In this document: positions 40,648 to 50,439 of the stretch, piece by piece
Position numbering within the stretch: position 1 is the first letter of the stretch
How the letters are laid out: the number at the start of each line of letters is the position of its first letter
Assembly: GCF_025934275.1 (NCBI RefSeq)
Contig: NZ_JAICYI010000010.1
Coordinates: 1 to 62,113 of the forward strand
DNA from: Phenylobacterium sp.
GTDB taxonomy: Bacteria > Pseudomonadota > Alphaproteobacteria > Caulobacterales > Caulobacteraceae
Length of the DNA: 62,113 nucleotides
Direction: 5' to 3'
Made by a program: the position numbers and the translations under genes
The notes under the pieces: model-generated
Told to the model about the DNA's origin: nothing
The model's input: the letters and a program-made list of their open reading frames with translations, nothing else
Databases searched by the model: none

Positions 40648-41766
40648 TCAGCTGCGCTCCGCCACCACCGCGCGGCCGTGGGCGGTCTCCTCGACCACGT
40701 CGGCCAGGCGCTCGGCCGCGTCGGGAATGGCCACCGAACGCGCGGCGGCCGACATGCGGGCGAGACGCTTCGGATTGTTGAGCAGCTTCGCCATGGCCCC
40801 GGACAGGGATTCCACCGTCAGCTGGTGCTCGCGCGCGACCTCGGCGGCGCCGGCGTCGGCCAACAAGCGCGCGTTCTGGCCCTGGTCGTCGTCGATGGCG
40901 ATGGCGAGCGGCACCAGGATCGAGGGCTTGCCGGCCACCGCAAACTCGCAGACCGAGCCCGCGCCCGAGCGACCGATCACCAGGTGGGCGTCGCGCAGGC
41001 GGCTGGCGATATCGCGGAAGAACGGCGCGACCTCGGCGTCGATCATGGCGTTGCGGTACGTCCGCCGGGCGGTATCCATGGACTCCGGCCGCGTCTGCTG
41101 CTGGATGACCAGTCGCCGCTTGAGGCTTTCCGGCAGGGCGGCGACAGCTTCGGGCACGAGCTCGGAGAGGAGCCGCGCGCCCTGGCTGCCGCCGGTGACC
41201 AGCACGCGGGCCGGACCGTCCGGCTCGGGCGGGGTGTAGGGATGCTTGGCCAGCGCCCGGATCGGCGGCCGCACGGGATTGCCCACGACCACGGCCCGGC
41301 CGGCGACCTGCGCCGGGGCCTTGGTCAGGGTCGGGAATGCGCAGGCGACGGTGGTGACGTGCGGCGCGAGCCGGCGGTTGGCGCGACCCATCACCGCGTT
41401 CTGCTCGTGGATGACGGTCGGCCGCCTGTCGAGGATCGCGGCGATTAGGGCCGGCGCGGATGGGTAGCCGCCGAAGCCCACCACCACGTTCGGGCCGATC
41501 TCGCGGAAGGCGCGGCGCGCCTGCATCGCCCCGCGGAAGACCGCGAAGCCCGCGCGCGCCATGCCGATCGGATCGCCGGGCTTGTAGGTGCCGGCCGAGA
41601 GCCCGATGCGCCGCTCGGCCGGGAAGTCGGACGTCAGCCCCGCCACGCGCTCGTCGGAGGCCAGCACGATGCTCCAGCCGCGGGCGATCAGGGCCTCGGC
41701 GAGGGCCTGGGCGGGGAACAGGTGCCCTCCTGTGCCCCCGGCGGCGACGACGGCGACCTTACGCAT
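40648..41766 (-). CDS. murG: Undecaprenyldiphospho-muramoylpentapeptide GlcNAc transferase MurG
   Basis: 372-residue membrane-associated GT-B glycosyltransferase converting lipid I to lipid II. VVAAGGTGGHLFPAQALAEAL at the N-terminus is the first glycine-rich loop; VGFGGYPSAPALIAA the second; VTGGSQGARLLSELVPEAV the third. The UDP-binding C-terminal region GRSGAGSVCEFAVAGKPSILVPL is intact. Length is normal. It lies 13 bases after ftsW. Confidence 0.96.
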   Translation of the reverse strand: MRKVAVVAAGGTGGHLFPAQALAEALIARGWSIVLASDERVAGLTSDFPAERRIGLSAGTYKPGDPIGMARAGFAVFRGAMQARRAFREIGPNVVVGFGGYPSAPALIAAILDRRPTVIHEQNAVMGRANRRLAPHVTTVACAFPTLTKAPAQVAGRAVVVGNPVRPPIRALAKHPYTPPEPDGPARVLVTGGSQGARLLSELVPEAVAALPESLKRRLVIQQQTRPESMDTARRTYRNAMIDAEVAPFFRDIASRLRDAHLVIGRSGAGSVCEFAVAGKPSILVPLAIAIDDDQGQNARLLADAGAAEVAREHQLTVESLSGAMAKLLNNPKRLARMSAAARSVAIPDAAERLADVVEETAHGRAVVAERS

Positions 41767-41779
41767 GACCCGAGCCGCT

Positions 41780-42955
41780 TTAGGCGAACGCGCCGGCCTT
41801 GGCGAGGCCTTCCGCGGGCCCGTAGGCGCCGGGCCGGCGGCGCGTGAGCGCGAGCGCCATGCCGAGCGTCAGGCCCATGGCCAGCATCGAGGAGCCGCCG
41901 TAGGAGATGAAGGGCAGCGTCATGCCTTTGGTCGGGATCATGTCGAGGTTCACCGCCACGTTGATGATGGTCTGTTGGCCGACCAGCACGAAAAGTCCGG
42001 CTGCGGCCACCTGCTCGAACGGATCGGAGAGCTTGAGCGAGCGGTAGAGGCCGCGGATCACCACGAAGGCGAACAGGGTGATCAGGATCAGCGAGAAGAC
42101 CAGGCCGTACTCCTCCGCGCCCACGGAGTAGATGAAGTCGGTGTGCAGGTCGGGCACGTGGCGCTTCATGATCCCCTCGCCGGGGCCGCGGCCGAACAGG
42201 CCGCCCGCCGCCTGGGCCATGGCCGCGGCGTCCACCTGATGGGTGTCGGCGGTGTCGGGGGAGATGAACTTGTCGACGCGGGCGTGGACGTGCGGCAGCA
42301 GGAAGTAGGTCGACGACAGCCCCGCGACCGCCATGCCGCCCAAGAGCATCACCCAGGAGAGCGGCACGCCGGCCATCCAGAAGGCGGCGCCGAAGGCGAT
42401 CGTGATCAGCACCGTCTGGCCGACATCGGGCTGGATCAATAGGAGGCCGATGGAGACGACGTAGAGGCCGAAGGCGATCGAGACCCCGGGCACGCCCGCG
42501 CCCTTCTGGCCTTCGGAGAACATCCAGGCCACCAGGATCATCAGCGCCGGCTTCATGAACTCCGAGGGCTGCAGCGAGAAGCCGCCGAACTCCAGCCAGC
42601 GCGTCGCGCCCTTGGCGTTGTGGCCGAGAAACGGCAGGGCGACCATCACCGCGATGGCGGCCACCCAGACGAAGAAGGCCGCCCGCCGGACGCCCTTCAC
42701 GTCGAGCATGGAGGTCGAGGCGAGGATGATCGCCGCCCCGGCCGCGAAGACGCACTGACGGACCGCGAAATGGAAGGGATCGCCGACGTTCATCCGCGCG
42801 GCCGCGGCGGGACTTGCGGCGAAGGCCAGCACCACGCCGGCGCCGATCAGGATCGCGATCACGCCGAGCATCCAGCGGTCCACCGTCCACCACCAGACTC
42901 CCAGCGCGGAACGGTCCGAGCGCGGAAAGGCGTGGGCCTGCGACGCGGGCGTCAA
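41780..42955 (-). CDS. ftsW: Septal peptidoglycan polymerase FtsW (SEDS)
   Basis: 391-residue polytopic glycosyltransferase that polymerises septal peptidoglycan with PBP3. WWWTVDRWMLGVIAILIGAG starts the first helix. LQPSEFMKPALMI is the family motif, LHTDFIYSVGAEEYGLVF holds the essential Asp, and LPFISYGGSSMLAM is the C-terminal signature. The start is a TTG at 42955 that overlaps the murD stop (TTGA), giving MTPASQAHAFPRSDRSALG, which aligns with the N-terminal pattern of Caulobacter FtsW as I recall it. No ATG or GTG would give a complete N-terminus. Confidence 0.93.
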   Translation of the reverse strand: MTPASQAHAFPRSDRSALGVWWWTVDRWMLGVIAILIGAGVVLAFAASPAAAARMNVGDPFHFAVRQCVFAAGAAIILASTSMLDVKGVRRAAFFVWVAAIAVMVALPFLGHNAKGATRWLEFGGFSLQPSEFMKPALMILVAWMFSEGQKGAGVPGVSIAFGLYVVSIGLLLIQPDVGQTVLITIAFGAAFWMAGVPLSWVMLLGGMAVAGLSSTYFLLPHVHARVDKFISPDTADTHQVDAAAMAQAAGGLFGRGPGEGIMKRHVPDLHTDFIYSVGAEEYGLVFSLILITLFAFVVIRGLYRSLKLSDPFEQVAAAGLFVLVGQQTIINVAVNLDMIPTKGMTLPFISYGGSSMLAMGLTLGMALALTRRRPGAYGPAEGLAKAGAFA

Positions 42956-44361
42956 GCCGCGCCTCTCTGGGTGTTGGCCAGGCGCTGGACGGCGGCGCGG
43001 AAGGCCTCCCCGCGTTCCTCGAAATCGGCGAACTGATCGAAGGAGGCGCAGGCGGGCGAGAGCAGCACGATGGCGTCCTGGCCGGAGGCGGCCGCGTCGG
43101 CGTAGGCCTGGGCGGTCGCCTGCTCGATCGTGCCGGAGACCACGGCCGGCGCCTTGCCTTTCAGCACCTCGGCGAATGTCGGCGCGGCCTCTCCCACGAG
43201 GTAGGCCTTCGAGATGCGGCCGAACAGGTCGGAGAGGCTGTCGATGCCGCCCGCCTTCGGCTGGCCGCCCGCGATCCAGTAGACCTTCGGATAGCTCGAC
43301 AGCGCCTGGCGCGCAGCATCGGCGTTGGTCGCCTTGCTGTCGTTGACGAAGCGGACCCGGCCCAGCATGCCGACCGTCTCCATGCGGTGGGCGAGCCCGG
43401 GGAAGGTCATCAGATGCGCGGCGGCCTCCGCCGCGTCGATGCCGAGGCCCTTGGCCGCCGCGTAGGCCGCGGCCGCGTTCTGCCAGTTGTGCCGGCCGGG
43501 GAGTGAGCGGGCGCGCTTCAGGTCCGCCACCTCGGCGGCGCGCTCGCCGGTGGCGTCGTAGAGCAGCCCGTCCAGCGCATAGACCCCGCGGCTCATCGCC
43601 TTCGAGGCCGAGATCGGCACGATGGTTCGCCGATTGGCGGCCGTGATCTCGGTGCAGATCTGCTGGCCCCAGGGATCGTCCACGCCGATCACCGCGGTGT
43701 CGCCCTTGCCCTGGTTCAGCAGGATGCGGCGCTTGGCGGCGACATAGCCCTCCATGCCGCCATGCCGCTCGAGGTGGTCGGGCGAGATGTTGAGCAGCAC
43801 CGCCACGTCGGAACGCAGGCTGGAGGTCAGGTCGAGCTGGTAGGACGATAGCTCGAGGACGTAGACGGCGCCGCCGTGCATGTCCTCGAGGCCGAGCACG
43901 CCATAGCCGATATTGCCGCCGATGCGCACGTCGCGGCCCGCCTCGGCGCAAAGATGGCCGATCAGGGCCGTGGTGGTCGACTTGCCGTTGGTGCCGGTGA
44001 TGGCGACGATCTTCGGCCGCTTGTGCTCCGGCGCGGCGTTGACGGTCCGGGCGAAGAGCTCGATGTCGCCCACGATCTCGACGCCCTCGGCGCGGGCTTT
44101 CTCCACCGTCCAGTGCGGCGCGGGGTGGGTGAGCGGCACGCCCGGGGAAAGCATGATGGCCGCGAAGTCGCTCCAATCGGCGTTGGCGAGATCGACCAGC
44201 GACAGGCCCTCGGCCTCGGCGGCGGCGCGGGCGGCCGGGTTCTCGTCCCACAGCGCCACCTTCGCCCGCCCGGCGATCAGCGCGCGCGCCGCCGCGAGGC
44301 CCGTGCGGGCCAGGCCGAAAACGGCGACCGTCGTTCCCTCGAAGCCGCGGACCGGGATCAT
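42952..44361 (-). CDS. murD: UDP-N-acetylmuramoylalanine--D-glutamate ligase MurD
   Basis: 469-residue ligase adding D-Glu to UDP-MurNAc-L-Ala. VAVFGLARTGLAAARALI is the N-terminal UDP-binding motif, AITGTNGKSTTTALIGHL the P-loop, NISPDHLERHGGMEGYV and FVNDSKATNADAARQALSSY the central and C-terminal domain signatures. Full length. The stop overlaps the ftsW TTG start. Confidence 0.96.
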   Translation of the reverse strand: MIPVRGFEGTTVAVFGLARTGLAAARALIAGRAKVALWDENPAARAAAEAEGLSLVDLANADWSDFAAIMLSPGVPLTHPAPHWTVEKARAEGVEIVGDIELFARTVNAAPEHKRPKIVAITGTNGKSTTTALIGHLCAEAGRDVRIGGNIGYGVLGLEDMHGGAVYVLELSSYQLDLTSSLRSDVAVLLNISPDHLERHGGMEGYVAAKRRILLNQGKGDTAVIGVDDPWGQQICTEITAANRRTIVPISASKAMSRGVYALDGLLYDATGERAAEVADLKRARSLPGRHNWQNAAAAYAAAKGLGIDAAEAAAHLMTFPGLAHRMETVGMLGRVRFVNDSKATNADAARQALSSYPKVYWIAGGQPKAGGIDSLSDLFGRISKAYLVGEAAPTFAEVLKGKAPAVVSGTIEQATAQAYADAAASGQDAIVLLSPACASFDQFADFEERGEAFRAAVQRLANTQRGAA

Positions 44362-44378
44362 GGCGTGCGCGACCCCTC

Positions 44379-45494
44379 CTATCTCAGCTTCAGGGTGGCG
44401 AGGCCCACGAGGGCCAGCATCACCGCGACGATCCAGAAGCGGATCACGATGGTCGATTCCGACCAGCCGAGGCGCTCGAAGTGGTGGTGCACCGGCGCCA
44501 TGCGGAACACTCGCCGGCCGGTCATCTTGAACGAGGCGACCTGGATCACGACCGAGAGCGTCTCAGCCACGAACAACCCGCCCACGATGGCCAGCACGAT
44601 CTCGTGCTTGGTGGCCGCCGCCACCGCGCCCAGGGCCCCTCCGAGCGACAGGGAGCCGGTGTCGCCCATGAAGATCCGCGCGGGCGGGGCGTTGTACCAG
44701 AGGAAGCCCAACCCGGCTCCGATGATCGCCCCGCAGAACACCGAGAGCTCGCCCACGCCGGGCACGAAATGGAGTTGCAGGTAGTTGGCGAACACGAAGT
44801 TGCCGACGAGATAGGCGATGAAGCCGAACGCCGCGGCGGCGATCATCACGGGCACCGTCGCCAGGCCGTCGAGGCCGTCGGTGAAGTTCACCGCATTGGC
44901 CCCGCCCACGATCACGAACGCCCCGAAGGCCAGGTAGAACCAGCCGAGGTTCAGGAGCGCCTCCTTGAACACCGGGAACGCGAGCGAGGTGGCGAGATGC
45001 GCCGAACCGGGCTCCGGCGACGGCTGGCCCAGCTCGATCATCAGCAGCACGGCGACCCCGGCGACCAGGGCCTCCAGCAGCAGGCGCAGGCGGCCGGAGA
45101 CCCCTTCCGTGCTTTGCCGGGTGACCTTGGCGTAGTCGTCGAGGAAGCCCAGCACGCCGTAGCCGGCGGTGACCAGCACCACGGCCCAGACATAGACGTT
45201 GGAAAGGTCGCTCCAGAGCAGGGTTCCGACCAGCAGGCCCGCCAGGATCATCAGCCCGCCCATGGTGGGCGTGCCCGCCTTCTCGACGATATGGCGCTCG
45301 ATGCCTTCCTGGCGGATCGGTTGTCCCCGGCCCTGCTTGGCCTGCATCCAGCGGATGAACCGTGAGCCCATGGCGACCACGACCACCAGCGCCGTGAGCA
45401 GGGCAAGGAAGGTACGGAAGGTCTCGTAGCGGAGCAGGCGGAACGCCGTGGTGTGGCCGAACGCGCCGACGTGCTGATAGAGCCAGTAGAACAT
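44379..45494 (-). CDS. mraY: Phospho-N-acetylmuramoyl-pentapeptide transferase MraY
   Basis: 371-residue polytopic enzyme transferring phospho-MurNAc-pentapeptide to undecaprenyl phosphate (lipid I). About ten helices; motifs [15 protein letters not shown] near residue 70, [13 protein letters not shown] with the Mg2+-binding Asp pair, [16 protein letters not shown], and [13 protein letters not shown] near the C-terminus. Start and murF stop share one base (TGATG). Confidence 0.97.
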   Translation of the reverse strand: MFYWLYQHVGAFGHTTAFRLLRYETFRTFLALLTALVVVVAMGSRFIRWMQAKQGRGQPIRQEGIERHIVEKAGTPTMGGLMILAGLLVGTLLWSDLSNVYVWAVVLVTAGYGVLGFLDDYAKVTRQSTEGVSGRLRLLLEALVAGVAVLLMIELGQPSPEPGSAHLATSLAFPVFKEALLNLGWFYLAFGAFVIVGGANAVNFTDGLDGLATVPVMIAAAAFGFIAYLVGNFVFANYLQLHFVPGVGELSVFCGAIIGAGLGFLWYNAPPARIFMGDTGSLSLGGALGAVAAATKHEIVLAIVGGLFVAETLSVVIQVASFKMTGRRVFRMAPVHHHFERLGWSESTIVIRFWIVAVMLALVGLATLKLR

Positions 45495-46885
45495 CAGCCG
45501 CCCTCCCCCGAGCTGCGGGCGGCCACGGCCCGGGCGATCAGCCCCGCCTTGGATCCGTTCGAGCCCTTGACCATCACAACGTCGCCGGGCTCTGCGGCCC
45601 GGGCGACCTGCGGCGCCAGCTCCGCCGCCGTTTCGGCGTACGCGCCTCGCCGAGTCGACGGAAGCGCGTCGTAGAGGGACTTCATGAGCGGCCCGGCGCA
45701 GAACACCAGATCGATCCCGGCGGCCTGCAGAGGCTCGGCGAGGGCGGCGTGGAAGCGGGGTCCTTCGGCGCCCAACTCCAGCATATCCGTGAGCGCGACG
45801 ATCCGCCGCCCTGCGCTCGGCCGCGCGCCAAGCGTGGCGATCGCCGAGGCCATGGAGATCGGGTTGGCGTTGTAGCTCTCGTCGATCAGCGTGAAGGCGC
45901 CGCCGCCCGCCCGGACGGTGGTCTCAGCGCCGCGGCCCTCCAGCGGTTCGAACGAGCCGAGCGCGGCCAGGCTGTCCTCCAGATCGACCCCCAACGCCTC
46001 CAGCATCAGCAGCACGGCCATGGCGTTGAGGCCCCAGTGGTGGCCGGTCTGCAGGATCGGGAAGTCGAGGGCCCTGCCGTGCAAGTGGGCCTGGACGGCC
46101 GCGTGACCTTCCGCCGGCTGGAAGTCGATCAGGCGGGCGTCGCAGTCCTCCCGCTGGCCGAAGGTGCGCACTTCGGCGCCGAACCGCTCGGCCTCGCCTT
46201 TCAGAAGATCGAACCAGCGGTTCTCGGCATTGAGCACGGCGATCCCGCCTGGCTCGATTCCCTCGAAGATCTCGGCCTTGGCGCGCGCGACGCCGGTCTC
46301 GCCATCGGCGAAATTCTCGGTGTGCACCGGCCCGACGGTCGTCACCACGACAGCGTGCGGCCGGACCATGCGCGCGAGCGGCCGGATCTCGTCGGCGTGG
46401 TTCATGCCGATCTCGAACACCGCCCGCTCCGTGTCGCGCGGCATCCTGGCGAGCGTGAGCGGCACGCCAATGTGGTTGTTGTAGCTCTTCACCGATGAGT
46501 GCCAGCGGCCGGCGAGCTTCAGCCCCGCGGCGATCGCCTGGGTGACCGAGGTCTTGCCCACCGAGCCGGTGACGGCGCCGCGCCGCGCCTGGCGCGCGCG
46601 ATCGCGGGCGGCCGCGCCGAGCTTCTCCAGGGCGGCGAGAGTGTCGTCCACCATGACCGCGGGGCCGAACACCTGGCGCGAGGCGAGCGCGCCCGCCGCG
46701 CCCTTCTCGAAGGCCGCCTGGACGAATTCATGGCCGTCGCGGATCCCGCCCAGCGCCACGAACAGGTCGCCGGGCGCCAGCGTGCGGGTGTCGATGGAGA
46801 CGCCGCTCGCAGCGAACGGCTTGCCGGCCAGCTTGCCGCCGGTCGCCGCCGCGATCTCCTCCGACGTCCACAGCGGCTCAGCCAT
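45494..46885 (-). CDS. murF: UDP-MurNAc-tripeptide--D-alanyl-D-alanine ligase MurF
   Basis: 463-residue ligase completing the UDP-MurNAc-pentapeptide. [20 protein letters not shown] is the N-terminal domain, [18 protein letters not shown] the P-loop (Ser-Val instead of the more common Thr-Asn/Gly), [17 protein letters not shown] and [18 protein letters not shown] the ATP/substrate motifs. The start lies eight bases inside the end of murE. Confidence 0.95.
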   Translation of the reverse strand: MAEPLWTSEEIAAATGGKLAGKPFAASGVSIDTRTLAPGDLFVALGGIRDGHEFVQAAFEKGAAGALASRQVFGPAVMVDDTLAALEKLGAAARDRARQARRGAVTGSVGKTSVTQAIAAGLKLAGRWHSSVKSYNNHIGVPLTLARMPRDTERAVFEIGMNHADEIRPLARMVRPHAVVVTTVGPVHTENFADGETGVARAKAEIFEGIEPGGIAVLNAENRWFDLLKGEAERFGAEVRTFGQREDCDARLIDFQPAEGHAAVQAHLHGRALDFPILQTGHHWGLNAMAVLLMLEALGVDLEDSLAALGSFEPLEGRGAETTVRAGGGAFTLIDESYNANPISMASAIATLGARPSAGRRIVALTDMLELGAEGPRFHAALAEPLQAAGIDLVFCAGPLMKSLYDALPSTRRGAYAETAAELAPQVARAAEPGDVVMVKGSNGSKAGLIARAVAARSSGEGG

Positions 46886-48344
46886 GGACCAGCTCCAGGG
46901 CGGCGCGGGTCTCGACCACGTCGTCGAACGGATGGACGACGTCGCCCACCTTCTGGCCCTGCTCGTGGCCCTTGCCGGCGACCACCAGGATGTCGCCGTC
47001 CCTCAGCAGCGCAGCGCCCGTGCGGATCGCCTCGCGCCGATCGCCGATCTCCTTGGCGGCTTTGCCGCCGGCCAGCACCTCGGCGCGGATCGCAGCCGGA
47101 TCCTCGTTGCGGGGATTGTCGTCGGTGACGATAGCGATGTCGGCGAGGCGCGAGGCGATCTCACCCATCATCGGCCGCTTGCCGCGATCGCGGTCGCCGC
47201 CGGCCCCGAACACCACGATCAGCTTGCCGCGCACATGCGGCCGAAGCGCCGCGAGCACGGTCTCCAGGCCGTCAGGCGTGTGGGCGTAGTCCACATAGGC
47301 CTCGCCGCCGTGGCGGCCCGCGCCGATGCGCTGCAGCCGCCCCGCCGCGCCCTCCAGCGCCTCCAGCCCGGCCAGAACGTTTTCGACCGCCACGCCGGCG
47401 GCCAGGCAGAGGCCGGCGGCCACCAGGGCGTTCGAGGCCTGGAAGGCGCCGGCGAGAGGCAGTTTCACCGTGCACGCCAGCCCATGCAGATCGAGCTTCA
47501 GCCGCTGGCCGTCGGGCAGAAGGCTGCGCTCCATCAGCCGGATGCCCTGCCCGTTCTCTCCCACCGAGACGACGCTTTGGCCGGCGCAGACCGCGGCGGC
47601 CGCAAACGCCGGGAAGGCGTCGGAATCAGCGTTCAGCACCGCGGTTCCGCCGCGCGGCAGCAGGGTCTCGAACAGCCGCAGCTTCGCGGCCTGATAGGCC
47701 TGCATCGTGCCGTGGTAGTCGAGGTGGTCCTGGGTGAGGTTGAGGAAGGCCGCGGCCCTCAGCTTGACGCCATCCAGCCGGCGCTGGTCGACGCCGTGCG
47801 AGGAAGCCTCCATGGCGAAGTGGCTGACGCCCATCGCCGTGATGCGGGCCAGGAGCTCGGCGACGTCGCCGGCGTCGGGGGTGGTGAGCCCGGCCGGCGT
47901 GAGCTGCTCGCTGGTCCCGTCCGAGCGCGTCACGGTGAGGCCCAGAGTGCCCATGCTGGCGGCGCTGAAGCCGCCGCGGGCGAAGATCTGGCGGCAGAAG
48001 TTGGCGACCGAGGTCTTGCCGTTGGTGCCGGTGACGGCGACGCAGGTCGCGGGCTGCGCGTCCCAGAAGTTGGCCGCCGCCAGCGCGTAGGCCCGGCGCG
48101 GGTCGGGGCTGACGACCACCGGCACGGAAACGTCCTCGACATCGCCGCCGGCCAGGATCGCGGCGGCCCCCTGCTCAGCCGCTTTCGCTGCGAAGGCGCG
48201 GCCGTCGATCTGGGTTCCGGGCAAGGCGGCGAACAGGAACCCCGGCTTCACCTTGCGGCTGTCAGCGGTCACGCCGACGATCTGCGGGTCGGGGGCGACC
48301 GCCCGCCGGACGAGGTCGGACAATCTCTTCGCGGCGCGGCTCAC
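46878..48344 (-). CDS. murE: UDP-MurNAc-L-Ala-D-Glu--meso-diaminopimelate ligase MurE
   Basis: 488-residue ligase adding meso-DAP. GVTADSRKVKPGFLFAALPG is the UDP-binding domain, AVTGTNGKTSVANFCRQIF the P-loop, NLTQDHLDYHGTMQAY and YAHTPDGLETVLAAL the central motifs, and DDNPRNEDP the DNPR loop diagnostic of meso-DAP specificity. The start is a GTG at 48342-48344 overlapping the ftsI stop (GTGA). Longer open sequence upstream is non-homologous. Confidence 0.95.
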   Translation of the reverse strand: MSRAAKRLSDLVRRAVAPDPQIVGVTADSRKVKPGFLFAALPGTQIDGRAFAAKAAEQGAAAILAGGDVEDVSVPVVVSPDPRRAYALAAANFWDAQPATCVAVTGTNGKTSVANFCRQIFARGGFSAASMGTLGLTVTRSDGTSEQLTPAGLTTPDAGDVAELLARITAMGVSHFAMEASSHGVDQRRLDGVKLRAAAFLNLTQDHLDYHGTMQAYQAAKLRLFETLLPRGGTAVLNADSDAFPAFAAAAVCAGQSVVSVGENGQGIRLMERSLLPDGQRLKLDLHGLACTVKLPLAGAFQASNALVAAGLCLAAGVAVENVLAGLEALEGAAGRLQRIGAGRHGGEAYVDYAHTPDGLETVLAALRPHVRGKLIVVFGAGGDRDRGKRPMMGEIASRLADIAIVTDDNPRNEDPAAIRAEVLAGGKAAKEIGDRREAIRTGAALLRDGDILVVAGKGHEQGQKVGDVVHPFDDVVETRAALELVHG

Positions 48345-50092
48345 TGCTCCTCTCCGACTTCTTCGGCGGCCGGGGGGCCCGGCTCGAAGGGGATCAGCTC
48401 GGCGCGCCGGCGCACGCCGAGGAATGGCGCGATGCGCTCGATCACGTGGCCCACCGCCGGCGCCGCCACGATGCCGCCCGTGGGATCGGCCCCCGTCTGA
48501 TCGGCGTGCGGCTCGTCGAGCAGGATGAACACGAAATAGCGGGGCGCGCTCGTCGGCCCGTCCGTCGGAAAGGCGGCGGCGAACGACGAGACCTGCTTGG
48601 TGTGGCTGTATCTGCGAAGATCGGGATCGTACTTCTCGCCGGTGCCGGTCTTGCCGCCGACGTTGAGTCCCGGCACCTCCGCCGACTTGCCCGAGCCGCC
48701 GGTGACGTTGGCGCGCATCAGCTGCAGGACCTCCAGGCTCGTCTTGTCCGAGAGGATTCTGGGACCTGTGACGCGGGTCCCGGGTTCCAGCTTCCTGATG
48801 GTGAGCGGCAGCAGGTATCCGCCGTTCAGCAGGGCGCCATAGGCGCGGGCGAGCGCTAGCGGCGAGACGTCGATGCCGTGGCCGAACGAGGTCGAGGCGA
48901 TGGCGTCCTCGTCCCATTTCTTGGGGGTCAGCGGGCGGGCGGACTCCAAGAGCTCCACCTTCGCGGGCCGCGTCAGCCCCAGCGCCTCGAAGTAGCGGCT
49001 CATGCGATCCGGGCCGACCGCCATGGCGAGCTTGGCGGTGCCGATGTTGGAGGAGTGCTGGAAGACCTCCACCATCGTCAGGATCTTGTGCGTCGCATGG
49101 TAGTCCGTGATGGTCCGGTAGCCGATGTGCAGAGGCTGGGTGGCGTCGAACGTGGACTGCGGCGTGGCCACCCCGGCGTCGAGGCCAATGGCCATCGTGA
49201 AGGCCTTGAACACTGAACCCATCTCGAACACCGAGGAGGCCGCCCGATTGAGGCGGGCGTCGGGCGAGGCCTCGCCCGCCCGGTTCGGATCGAACGTCTT
49301 CCAGCTGGCCAGCGCGAGAATCTCGCCGGTGTGGACGTTGGTGACCAGACCGACGGCGCCGTGCGGCTGATAGACCGCAGCGGCCTTGGCCAACTCGTCC
49401 TCCAGCGCCGCCTGGATGCGCAGGTCGATGGAGAGCGGGACCGTCGCGCCGCCAGCTGCCGCGGTGCGGATGTCCTCGTTCAGCGCGAGCTCGGCGCCCG
49501 CCAGCCCCTCGCCGCCGGAATCGGTGAAGCCGATCAGATGCGCCGCGGTCTCGCCCAGCGGGTAGACCCGCTTCTGCTCCGGCTCGAAGGAGACGCCGGG
49601 CAGGCCCAGGTCGTTGATCTTGCCGCGCACGTCCGGCGTGAGCCCCCCCACCAGGAAGGTGCGGCGGTTGGCCCTGAGCGCCCGCTCCAGCCGCTCGGGC
49701 GGCAGGTCCGGCAGAGCGGCCGACAGGGCGCGGCGCGTCTCGCCGAGGTCCCAGATTTCGCGGGGGTCGACGTAGAGGCCGTAGTGCAGCAGATCGACCG
49801 CCAGCAGCCGCCCGTTGCGGTCCACGAGGTCGGCGCGCGCATCGCCCGCCGCGGCGGCCAGCGGATCGCTCTTGCCGACCCCGGAGAACAGCGCGGCCCG
49901 GGTCGCCCCGAAGGCGAGCGCGATGAAGCAGAGCGCAAACAAGACCAGCACCAGGAAGATGCGGATGCGGGTGTCGTCCTCGGGCTTGCCGGAGGCGCGG
50001 GCGCGCTCGAAGGCGTGCTCAAGGCCCCACAGCCGGCGGGTCAGCCAACGCGACGCGGACGAGCCGCCGAAGGCCTGTTGTCCGAGGCTCAT
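48341..50092 (-). CDS. ftsI: Penicillin-binding protein 3 (septal transpeptidase FtsI)
   Basis: 583-residue class B PBP for septal cross-linking. A cytoplasmic N-terminal tail of about 40 residues precedes one membrane helix (IFLVLVLFALCFIALAFGAT). The pedestal domain follows, starting DLVDRNGRLLAVDL. The transpeptidase motifs are SVFK (SxxK, within FEMGSVFKAFT), SSN (QHSSNIGTAKL) and KTGTGEK. The C-terminus is acidic. It overlaps ftsL and murE by four bases each. Confidence 0.95.
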   Translation of the reverse strand: MSLGQQAFGGSSASRWLTRRLWGLEHAFERARASGKPEDDTRIRIFLVLVLFALCFIALAFGATRAALFSGVGKSDPLAAAAGDARADLVDRNGRLLAVDLLHYGLYVDPREIWDLGETRRALSAALPDLPPERLERALRANRRTFLVGGLTPDVRGKINDLGLPGVSFEPEQKRVYPLGETAAHLIGFTDSGGEGLAGAELALNEDIRTAAAGGATVPLSIDLRIQAALEDELAKAAAVYQPHGAVGLVTNVHTGEILALASWKTFDPNRAGEASPDARLNRAASSVFEMGSVFKAFTMAIGLDAGVATPQSTFDATQPLHIGYRTITDYHATHKILTMVEVFQHSSNIGTAKLAMAVGPDRMSRYFEALGLTRPAKVELLESARPLTPKKWDEDAIASTSFGHGIDVSPLALARAYGALLNGGYLLPLTIRKLEPGTRVTGPRILSDKTSLEVLQLMRANVTGGSGKSAEVPGLNVGGKTGTGEKYDPDLRRYSHTKQVSSFAAAFPTDGPTSAPRYFVFILLDEPHADQTGADPTGGIVAAPAVGHVIERIAPFLGVRRRAELIPFEPGPPAAEEVGEEQ

Positions 50093-50439
50093 CGCGCGGG
50101 CTCCGCAGGTCGGGGGCTCGGCGGCGAGGGATCGAGCGCGATCGCCGGCAGCGCGTCCGGCGTCGCCTCATGCTTGATCGGCACGGGGGCGAGCCCGAGG
50201 TAGGTCTCGGAGAGGCGCTCGATGCGGGCGGGCTCCTCGAGGTGCGACACCTCCGCCTGCAGCAGGCGGATGCGCTGCTTCTCGCCGTCGATCTGTCGGT
50301 CGGCGGCGGCGATCTCGGCGCGCTCGCGCCCGGCGATGGTCTTGGCGAGATAGACGCCGACGATCAGCAGCACGAGCACGCCCAGCGCGACCAGGTCGAA
50401 CAGCCGGAAGCCCCGGACCCTGCGCGTCAGCAGGCTCAT
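50089..50439 (-). CDS. ftsL: Cell division protein FtsL
   Basis: 116-residue bitopic division protein. A short basic N-terminus ([15 protein letters not shown]) precedes a membrane helix ([17 protein letters not shown]), then a coiled coil (AEIAADRQ-type heptads, [20 protein letters not shown]). The Pro-rich tail ends just inside ftsI. The start ATG has GGGAGGCGGC immediately upstream. Sequence conservation of FtsL is low, so the call rests on topology and position. Confidence 0.85.
   Translation of the reverse strand: MSLLTRRVRGFRLFDLVALGVLVLLIVGVYLAKTIAGRERAEIAAADRQIDGEKQRIRLLQAEVSHLEEPARIERLSETYLGLAPVPIKHEATPDALPAIALDPSPPSPRPAEPAR

Noticed and set aside
37649..41239. Almost 1,200-codon plus-strand open frame opposite murB, murC and murG
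   Set aside because: Composition is typical of antisense reading in GC-rich DNA (HRG/DAV-rich), with no family pattern; it spans several well-supported genes on the minus strand.
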